This document shows positions 5,879 to 10,485 of a DNA stretch of 10,485 nucleotides, piece after piece; position 1 is the first letter of the stretch; each line of letters starts with the position of its first letter. The position numbers and the translations under genes are program-made. The notes under the pieces are model-generated. The model saw nothing but the letters and a program-made list of their open reading frames with translations, was not told the DNA's origin and ran no database searches. The DNA is from an uncultured Blautia sp. (GTDB lineage Bacteria; Bacillota; Clostridia; Lachnospirales; Lachnospiraceae), in NCBI GenBank assembly GCA_934408705.1, contig CAKRVL010000083.1, positions 1-10,485 of the forward strand, written 5' to 3'.

Positions 5879-7324
5879 ATGAAAGGAATTCTTTTTGCAA
5901 CATCAGAGGCAGTGCCTTTTATTAAGACCGGAGGACTTGCTGACGTAGCTGGATCACTGCCGAAATGTTTTGATAAACGTTATTTTGACATTCGTGTAAT
6001 TTTACCTAAGTATGCCTGCATGAAACAGGAATGGAAAGACAAAATGGAATATGTCACACACTTCTATATGGATCTGGGCTATAAGAACTGCTATGTAGGC
6101 GTTCTTCATATGGAGTATGATGGCATTCAGTTCTACTTTATAGATAATGAATATTATTTCAGTGGTCCGAAGCCGTATGACAGTGCACCATGGGATCTGG
6201 AGAAATTCGCATTCTTCTCCAAGGCAGTGCTCTCTGTCCTTCCGGTAATTGGTTTCAGACCAGACATCATTCACTGTCACGACTGGCAGACAGGTCTTGT
6301 TCCTGTTTACCTTCATGACAGCTTCCAGCAGAATCAGTTCTTCTGGGGAATCAAGACTATTATGACTATACATAACCTGAAATTCCAGGGAGTGTATGAT
6401 GTAAAGACTGTTAAAGAAGTTACAGGACTTTCAGATTATTACTTTACACCGGATAAGCTGGAAGCTTACAAGGATGGTAATTTCCTGAAGGGCGGTATAG
6501 TCTTTGCTGATGCTGTTACTACAGTAAGTAACACATATGCAGATGAGATTAAGACACCATTCTATGGAGAAGGTCTTGACGGACTTCTTCGTGCCCGTGC
6601 TAACAGTCTGCGGGGAATTGTAAATGGTATCGATTATAATGAATTTAACCCGGAGACAGATAAGAATCTGACTGCATGCTATAATGCAACCACATTCCGT
6701 AAGGAGAAGGTGAAGAATAAGCTGCAGCTTCAGAAGGACTTAGGACTTGAGCAGGATCCGAAGGCAATGATGATCGGTATTGTTTCACGTCTTACAGACC
6801 AGAAGGGATTTGACCTGATCGCTTATATTATGGATGAACTCTGTCAAGATTCTGTACAGATCGTAGCTCTTGGTACAGGCGATGAGCGTTATGAGAATAT
6901 GTTCCGTCATTTTGACTGGAAATATCATGGTAAGGTTTCTGCGCAGATTTATTATGATGAGAGCATGTCTCACAGAATCTATGCAGCTTCTGATGCATTC
7001 CTGATGCCGTCACTGTTTGAGCCATGTGGCCTGAGCCAGCTGATGAGCCTTCGCTATGGTACACTTCCGATCGTCAGAGAGACTGGCGGACTGAAGGATA
7101 CTGTAGAGCCTTACAATGAATTTGAAGGAACCGGAACAGGATTTTCCTTCAGTAATTATAATGCACATGAGATGCTTTCTACTATCCGTTACGCTGAGCA
7201 TATTTACTACGATAAGAAGCGTGAGTGGAATAAGATGGTAGATCGTGCCATGACAAAGGATTTCTCATGGGGCAATTCCGCACGTCAGTATGAAGAGATG
7301 TATAACTGGCTGATCGGGGAATAA
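5879..7324 (+). CDS. glgA: Glycogen (starch) synthase, GT5
   Basis: GlgA transfers glucose from ADP-glucose to the non-reducing ends of alpha-1,4-glucan. The 481 residues match the family (about 475-485). The N-terminal Rossmann domain starts with MKGILFATSEAVPFIKTGGLADV; the ADP-glucose-binding KTGGL is at 16-20 and HCHDWQ at 132-137. The C-terminal domain has SRLTDQKG at 303-310 (the Arg304/Lys309 pair) and FEPCGLSQL at 380-388 with Glu381, the conserved acidic residue of retaining GT-B enzymes. The ATG at 5879 is preferred over an in-frame TTG at 5852 because AAGGAGG lies nine bases upstream at 5863-5869 and family proteins begin at this methionine. It appears monocistronic, with its own promoter and terminator, and no other glg gene is in view. 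The codon choice (CGT, GGT) suggests good expression. Confidence 0.96.
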   Translation: MKGILFATSEAVPFIKTGGLADVAGSLPKCFDKRYFDIRVILPKYACMKQEWKDKMEYVTHFYMDLGYKNCYVGVLHMEYDGIQFYFIDNEYYFSGPKPYDSAPWDLEKFAFFSKAVLSVLPVIGFRPDIIHCHDWQTGLVPVYLHDSFQQNQFFWGIKTIMTIHNLKFQGVYDVKTVKEVTGLSDYYFTPDKLEAYKDGNFLKGGIVFADAVTTVSNTYADEIKTPFYGEGLDGLLRARANSLRGIVNGIDYNEFNPETDKNLTACYNATTFRKEKVKNKLQLQKDLGLEQDPKAMMIGIVSRLTDQKGFDLIAYIMDELCQDSVQIVALGTGDERYENMFRHFDWKYHGKVSAQIYYDESMSHRIYAASDAFLMPSLFEPCGLSQLMSLRYGTLPIVRETGGLKDTVEPYNEFEGTGTGFSFSNYNAHEMLSTIRYAEHIYYDKKREWNKMVDRAMTKDFSWGNSARQYEEMYNWLIGE

Positions 7325-7348
7325 ATCAGATACATAATAAGATAAAAT

Positions 7349-7416
7349 ACGGGCATACTGTCTTTTGTAAGGTGCCCGGTTCAGGATACAGGAGAGCCTT
7401 GGCTCTCCTGTATTTT
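7349..7416 (+). terminator. glgA terminator, with an extra upstream hairpin
   Basis: The main element is a perfect 13-bp inverted repeat, ATACAGGAGAGCC (7386-7398) and its complement (7401-7413). The central TT means a CTTG tetraloop in practice, and TTTT follows to 7416. A smaller hairpin (CGGGCA 7350-7355 with TGCCCG 7373-7378, 17-base loop, no T-run) precedes it and may protect the 3' end. Confidence 0.85.
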
Positions 7417-7486
7417 GCGTAAAAAACGTGAGATATAGCACAGAGTTCCCGGGGCCTGGAAATTTTATGAACAGGAGGCTGGTAAA

Positions 7487-7672
7487 ATGAATCAGATTTC
7501 AGAACTGGATTTACAGAATTTAAGACACCTGATCAGTGGCTTTGACACAACTCACTGTAAAATGGATGAGTATGCAGAAAAATCTACAGATGCCCAGGTG
7601 AAACAGTTTTTCCAGAAGTCTGCCCAGTCAGCGGTGGACTGCAAAAATCAGCTTATGCAGTATTTACAGTAG
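7487..7672 (+). CDS. Small CotF-like spore protein, N-terminal-type half
   Basis: A 61-residue, highly helical and soluble-looking protein with no signal peptide or membrane segment. The pattern LDLQNLRHLISGFDTTHCKMDEYAE...VKQFFQKSAQSAVDCKNQLMQYL suggests a two-helix antiparallel hairpin. It resembles short proteins encoded beside CotF-family coat genes in clostridia, by recollection and not by search. The start is firm: AGGAGG at 7473-7478, eight bases before the ATG. It is 12 bases before a CotF-domain gene whose ribosome site overlaps this stop codon, so the two are translationally linked and their products probably associate. It could be a coat component or an assembly partner; no activity can be inferred. 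No clear sporulation sigma promoter was found in the 70 bases upstream. Confidence 0.85.
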   Translation: MNQISELDLQNLRHLISGFDTTHCKMDEYAEKSTDAQVKQFFQKSAQSAVDCKNQLMQYLQ

Positions 7673-7684
7673 GAGGTAGGACAC

Positions 7685-7933
7685 ATGAACGAAAAAGTGA
7701 TGGTAGCAGATACTCTTGCCGGAATTAACGGTGAGCTTACCCGTTACGGTGAAATGATTCCTCAGACTGAGAATCCACAATTGAAGCAGACCTTAAAGCA
7801 GATGAGGAACCAGTGCGAAATGTCCCAGGAGGAAATCTATCAGATCGCCCGGGCAAAAGGCTATTACGTACCAGCAGCGCAGGCTACAAGGGAAGAAGTG
7901 GAGCACGTAAGAAATGTGCTGAGCCAGGGCTGA
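7685..7933 (+). CDS. CotF-family spore coat protein (small)
   Basis: An 82-residue protein matching the Coat_F (PF07875-type) pattern: an N-terminal helix with VADTLAGINGELTRYGEM, then TENPQLKQTLKQMRNQCEMSQEEIYQIARAKGYYVPAAQA. The NPQLKQTL-QMRNQ and KGYYVPA signatures are the recognisable core, at residues about 29-65. CotF proteins belong to the spore coat in Bacillus and clostridia. At 82 residues it carries essentially one Coat_F unit, whereas Bacillus CotF is about twice as long; the preceding gene may supply the missing helices. AGGAGG at 7671-7676, overlapping the previous stop, is eight bases from the ATG. The pair ends in a structured region with an 18-bp hairpin. Family confidence is good; the role as a coat protein is inferred from the family. 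Confidence 0.85.
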   Translation: MNEKVMVADTLAGINGELTRYGEMIPQTENPQLKQTLKQMRNQCEMSQEEIYQIARAKGYYVPAAQATREEVEHVRNVLSQG

Positions 7934-8017
7934 TAGGAGTACGAAAACAGTCTGTTCTCAGGAAAAGTACATCGGTTGTTTTCGGAGAAGACTGTGAATG
8001 GAAATATATCTGGAACA

Positions 8018-8060
8018 ATCTGGAATTACAGGAAATATTTCTTGTAATTCCAGATGTTTT
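8018..8060 (+). terminator. Long hairpin, probable terminator of the coat-gene pair
   Basis: The arm ATCTGGAATTACAGGAAA (8018-8035) pairs with 8038-8055 over 18 positions with a single G-U pair, around a two-base centre. GTTTTG follows. The length and near-perfect symmetry are striking for a terminator; it could also act as a 3' stabiliser or a protein-binding dyad. Confidence 0.6.
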
Positions 8061-8136
8061 GCTATATAGTAAGGTTACTGACAGGATAGCGGTATCTGAG
8101 CCGCAGGCAATACATTTCACACCCGTATTCCGGGAG

Positions 8137-8163
8137 ATTTCACCCGTGGAAATAATCTTTTTT
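8137..8163 (+). terminator. Weak terminator-like hairpin before recA
   Basis: A 5-bp stem (ATTTC 8137-8141, GAAAT 8149-8153; AGATT/AATCT can pair alternatively) is followed by six Ts at 8158-8163. It may be a second stop for read-through ahead of the recA promoter. The stem is short, so this is tentative. Confidence 0.3.
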
Positions 8164-8180
8164 ATATAACGAGTAGGGGC

Positions 8181-8209
8181 TTGACAAGCGAGAAAATTTA
8201 GGCTACTAT
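8181..8209 (+). promoter_or_regulatory. SigA-type promoter of recA
   Basis: A perfect TTGACA (8181-8186), a 17-base spacer and TACTAT (8204-8209, four of six). The predicted start near 8216 gives a leader of about 117 nt to recA. The SOS box lies just downstream. Confidence 0.8.
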
Positions 8210-8225
8210 GTACTACAGAAAGAAA

Positions 8226-8239
8226 CGAACATAGGTTCG
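8226..8239 (+). promoter_or_regulatory. LexA (SOS/DinR) box of recA
   Basis: CGAACATAGGTTCG is a perfect dyad of CGAAC and GTTCG with a four-base centre, matching the Gram-positive LexA consensus CGAAC-N4-GTTCG. The symmetry extends to A8225/T8240. It lies about +10 to +24 of the predicted transcript, where LexA binding would block the promoter or early elongation. Confidence 0.93.
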
Positions 8240-8332
8240 TATTTACAAAGGCGAGAGAGCTATACAGTCCGCTTAATGGTTACTGGGATTATGTGGACTA
8301 CACGATTATTAAGAATAAGGAGAATTGAAATA

Positions 8333-9403
8333 ATGATAAATGAAGAGAAGAAGAAAGCGCTTGAAGCAGCACTTGGACAGATTGAGAAGCAGTATGGCAA
8401 GGGCTCTGTAATGAAGCTGGGCGAGTCTGGTGCTAACATGCAGGTGGAGACAGTTCCTACCGGTTCTTTAAGCCTTGATATCGCACTTGGAGTAGGCGGT
8501 GTACCGAAGGGACGTATTGTGGAGGTATATGGACCGGAGTCCAGTGGTAAGACTACAGTTGCTTTACATATGGTGGCAGAAGTGCAGAAGAGAGGCGGGA
8601 TTGCAGGCTTTATTGATGCAGAGCATGCACTTGACCCGGTATACGCGAAGAATATTGGCGTAGACATTGATAACCTTTATATTTCCCAGCCGGATAATGG
8701 TGAGCAGGCTCTTGAGATCACGGAGACCATGGTGCGTTCCGGTGCAGTTGATATCATCATCGTGGATTCCGTTGCAGCGCTGGTTCCCAAGGCTGAGATT
8801 GACGGTGATATGGGTGACAGCCATGTTGGTCTGCAGGCACGTCTGATGTCCCAGGCACTTCGTAAGCTGACTGCCATTATCAGTAAGTCTAACTGTGTTG
8901 TGATCTTTATTAACCAGCTCCGTGAGAAGGTTGGTGTGATGTTCGGTAATCCGGAGACAACTACCGGTGGACGTGCACTGAAGTTCTATTCTTCTGTACG
9001 TCTTGATGTACGTCGTGTAGAGACATTGAAGCAGGGCGGTGAGATGGTCGGAAACCATACCAGGATCAAGGTGGTTAAGAATAAAGTGGCTCCGCCATTT
9101 AAGCAGGCAGAGTTTGATATTATGTTTGGTACAGGTATTTCCAAGGAAGGCGATATTCTTGATCTTGCAGCAGAGAATTCCATTGTGAATAAGAGTGGTG
9201 CATGGTATGCCTATGAGGGAAATAAGATTGGACAGGGACGTGAGAATGCCAAGCTGTTCCTGAAAGAGCATCCTGATATTTGTGATGAGATTGAGCGTAA
9301 GGTACGTATTCACTATAATCTGCTTCCAGGAGAAGAAGAGCAGCAGGATGTGAAGAATGCAGATGCAGCCCAGACAGCCGGTACATCTACAGAAGAGGAA
9401 TAA
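8333..9403 (+). CDS. recA: Recombinase RecA
   Basis: RecA is the ATP-dependent strand-exchange recombinase and the co-protease that triggers LexA self-cleavage. The 356 residues include Walker [10 protein letters not shown] at 67-75, Walker B IIIVD at 141-145, the L1 region [18 protein letters not shown] at 157-174, the L2 region with [14 protein letters not shown], and an acidic, low-complexity C-terminal tail ending EEE. The start is ATG at 8333 with AAGGAG at 8317-8322; the in-frame ATG at 8276 would add 19 non-conserved residues and has no good ribosome site, so it is rejected. The gene is under an SOS box and a SigA promoter, and is followed after three bases by recX, its regulator. Confidence 0.98.
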   Translation: MINEEKKKALEAALGQIEKQYGKGSVMKLGESGANMQVETVPTGSLSLDIALGVGGVPKGRIVEVYGPESSGKTTVALHMVAEVQKRGGIAGFIDAEHALDPVYAKNIGVDIDNLYISQPDNGEQALEITETMVRSGAVDIIIVDSVAALVPKAEIDGDMGDSHVGLQARLMSQALRKLTAIISKSNCVVIFINQLREKVGVMFGNPETTTGGRALKFYSSVRLDVRRVETLKQGGEMVGNHTRIKVVKNKVAPPFKQAEFDIMFGTGISKEGDILDLAAENSIVNKSGAWYAYEGNKIGQGRENAKLFLKEHPDICDEIERKVRIHYNLLPGEEEQQDVKNADAAQTAGTSTEEE

Positions 9404-9406
9404 GAT

Positions 9407-9913
9407 ATGGCGGTTACACCTGAGGAGCTAAAGAGCGCAAGGAGAAAGGCGATGCTTCTTCTGGAACATATGGACCGCACAGAGAAAGGCCTGTCTGACC
9501 GGCTGCGTCAGGCAGGCTTTTCAGAAGAAGCAGCAGAGGATGCTATGAATTACGTGCGCTCCTATGGATACCTGAATGATCAGCGGTATGCCATGAATTA
9601 TATTTCTTTCCGGATGGGAACTAAGAGCCGGCAGAAGATCCTCCAGGAGCTGGCCGGGAAGGGAATTGACCGCCAGACCGCCCTTGCAGCATGGGAGGAG
9701 GCTGCTGAAGTAGAAGAACCGGATGAATTGGCTGTTCTCCGTACTACTGTGGAGAAGAAGTATCAGCCAGACACTGTTCTGGATGAGAAAGAAATGCGCA
9801 GATTACAGGGCTTTCTCCTGCGAAGAGGCTTTTCTTACGGTGACATTTTCCATGTACTTGAGGAGATGAATATTACCTGTGAGAGAAACTATTCAGGGCC
9901 TTCTGAAATTTAA
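9407..9913 (+). CDS. recX: Regulatory protein RecX
   Basis: RecX binds RecA and modulates filament extension and ATPase activity. The 168-residue helical protein has the RecX repeat pattern: LLLEHMDRTEKGLSDRLRQAGFSEEAAEDAMNYV leading to YGYLNDQRYAMNYI at about 53-66. A second three-helix unit follows (SRQKILQELAGKGIDRQTALAAW) and a third ends with FLLRRGFSYGDIFHVLEEM. The ATG at 9407 comes three bases after the recA stop, with AGAGGAA inside the recA end as ribosome site, so the two are co-transcribed and SOS-controlled together. A weak hairpin (TTCAG/CTGAA, 9892-9896/9903-9907) with an AT-rich tail overlaps its 3' end. Confidence 0.93.
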   Translation: MAVTPEELKSARRKAMLLLEHMDRTEKGLSDRLRQAGFSEEAAEDAMNYVRSYGYLNDQRYAMNYISFRMGTKSRQKILQELAGKGIDRQTALAAWEEAAEVEEPDELAVLRTTVEKKYQPDTVLDEKEMRRLQGFLLRRGFSYGDIFHVLEEMNITCERNYSGPSEI

Positions 9914-9925
9914 ATTTTCTTTTTG
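9892..9925 (+). terminator. Weak candidate terminator of recA-recX
   Basis: A 5-bp stem (9892-9896 with 9903-9907, loop GGCCTT) spans the recX 3' end and is followed by AAATTTAAATTTTCTTTTTG. The T-rich tail fits, but the stem is short and separated from the longest T-run, so read-through into rny is likely. Confidence 0.25.
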
Positions 9926-9936
9926 AGTAGAAAAAC

Positions 9937-9965
9937 TTGACATAATTCTAAAAAAAAGATAAACT
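9937..9965 (+). promoter_or_regulatory. SigA-type promoter of rny
   Basis: A perfect TTGACA (9937-9942), a 17-base A-rich spacer and TAAACT (9960-9965, four of six). The expected start near 9972 falls at the left edge of the dyad TTGTG-ATTG-CACAA (9973-9986), which could be an operator or a small 5' hairpin. Confidence 0.7.
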
Positions 9966-10015
9966 TGTATTGTTGTGATTGCACAATGAAAATTAAATAT
10001 TGAGGAGGTGCTCCT

Positions 10016-10485
10016 GTGACAACAATTATTGTTGCAGTTGTCGCTGTAGTAGCCACTCTACTGATTGCAGTTCCTATTACTAGTAAAGTTTCTGTGGATA
10101 ATAAGGTTAAGAAAGACGCAGAAACGATTGGGTCAGCTGAAGAAAAGGCCAGAGGCATCATTGATGAAGCCTTAAAAGCGGCCGAAACAAAGAAACGTGA
10201 AACTTTATTGGAAGTAAAGGAAGAATCTCTCCGTACAAAGAATGAACTGGAGAAAGAAACCAAGGAACGTAGAAATGAACTGCAGAAATATGAGAAGCGT
10301 GTCTTATCGAAGGAAGAAACTGTCGATAAGAAGGCTGAAGCAGTTGAGAAGCGCGAGGCAGAGTGTACAGCGAGATTTGCTGAATTGCAGAAGAAAGAAA
10401 AGAGAGTAGATGAACTCGAGCTGAAAGGAGTACAGGAACTGGAACGAGTTTCCGGTCTGACCTCCGAACAGGCAAAAGAAGAATT
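10016..10485 (+). CDS. rny: Ribonuclease Y, N-terminal part (runs off the window)
   Basis: RNase Y is the membrane-anchored endoribonuclease that starts mRNA decay in many Firmicutes. Only the first 156 codons are present; the full protein is usually about 510-520 residues, so the KH and HD catalytic domains lie beyond the edge. The visible part starts with a membrane segment at about residues 4-21 (IIVAVVAVVATLLIAVPI). A long, highly charged Lys/Glu coiled coil follows (about 27-140), then the diagnostic LERVSGLTSEQAKEE at 142-156. The start is GTG at 10016, with GAGGAGGTG at 10002-10010 as a strong ribosome site six or more bases upstream; no ATG fits. It follows recX after 102 bases and has its own promoter. 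Gene order recA-recX-rny is common in clostridia. Confidence 0.95.
   Translation, partial: MTTIIVAVVAVVATLLIAVPITSKVSVDNKVKKDAETIGSAEEKARGIIDEALKAAETKKRETLLEVKEESLRTKNELEKETKERRNELQKYEKRVLSKEETVDKKAEAVEKREAECTARFAELQKKEKRVDELELKGVQELERVSGLTSEQAKEE

Larger units (their letters stand above)
7934..8332. other. 399-base structured gap between coat genes and recA
   Basis: No convincing protein gene was found. An open frame crosses 7813-8169, but its first part is only a shadow of the coat gene and the rest is unrecognisable. From left to right the gap holds two overlapping inverted repeats (7942-7995), an 18-bp hairpin (8018-8055), a short imperfect direct repeat (ATTTCACACCCGT at 8114, ATTTCACCCGT at 8137), a weak hairpin with six Ts (8137-8163), the recA promoter, the SOS box and the recA leader. 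Confidence 0.6.

Noticed and set aside
7813..8169. A 118-codon frame continuing past the coat gene toward recA
   Set aside because: It is an out-of-frame shadow of the CotF-like gene, has no ribosome site at its ATG, and its tail crosses the 18-bp hairpin with no family likeness.
8276..8332. Upstream in-frame ATG extending RecA by 19 residues
   Set aside because: The added residues are not RecA-like and have no ribosome site; AAGGAG at 8317-8322 points to ATG 8333.
8564..9313. A 249-codon minus-strand frame inside recA
   Set aside because: It is fully antisense to a highly conserved gene; its composition follows the reverse complement of recA codons and no family is recognisable.
9910..10475. 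Minus-strand frames over 9910-10475
   Set aside because: They are antisense to the RNase Y N-terminal membrane segment and coiled coil, which is clearly coding on the plus strand from GTG 10016.

Overview
The window reads as chromosomal core sequence of a spore-forming, low-to-medium GC Firmicute, most likely a gut Lachnospiraceae (Blautia/Dorea-like; the genus is a guess from protein wording and synteny, not a search). Markers are the clostridial order nadK-argR-recN-spoIVB-spo0A, small CotF-like spore coat proteins, recA-recX, and the start of rny. I see no transposase, phage gene, tRNA, rRNA or CRISPR array.

Layout. Positions 1-48 hold a nested dyad ending in a T-run, probably the terminator of an upstream gene. 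Positions 116-3187 are a tight forward operon: NAD kinase (nadK), arginine repressor (argR, GTG start) and DNA-repair ATPase RecN (recN, TTG start), closed by a strong hairpin at 3196-3236. spoIVB (3262-4476) lies on the minus strand, convergent with recN and divergent from spo0A. The 503-base spoIVB/spo0A gap carries a SigG-like -10 for spoIVB. For spo0A it holds a near-consensus SigA promoter, paired 0A-like boxes and a leader of about 180 nt. That leader can form 1:2, 2:3 and 3:4 alternative pairings resembling an attenuator. spo0A (4980-5786) is followed by a separately promoted glycogen synthase, glgA (5879-7324), with a 13-bp terminator.

Next come two translationally linked small genes (7487-7672 and 7685-7933) that together resemble one CotF-type coat protein. 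A structured 399-base gap follows, with a possible pseudoknot, an 18-bp hairpin and, close to recA, a textbook SigA promoter with a LexA/SOS box just downstream of the expected +1. recA (start corrected to 8333) and recX form an operon. Another SigA promoter leads into rny (RNase Y, GTG start at 10016), which runs off the end of the window.

Functionally the window mixes NADP supply, arginine control, recombination and repair (recN, recA, recX), sporulation control (spo0A, spoIVB, coat genes), storage polysaccharide synthesis and mRNA turnover. The points most worth following are the inverted spoIVB, the attenuator-like spo0A leader, and the structured region between the coat genes and recA.
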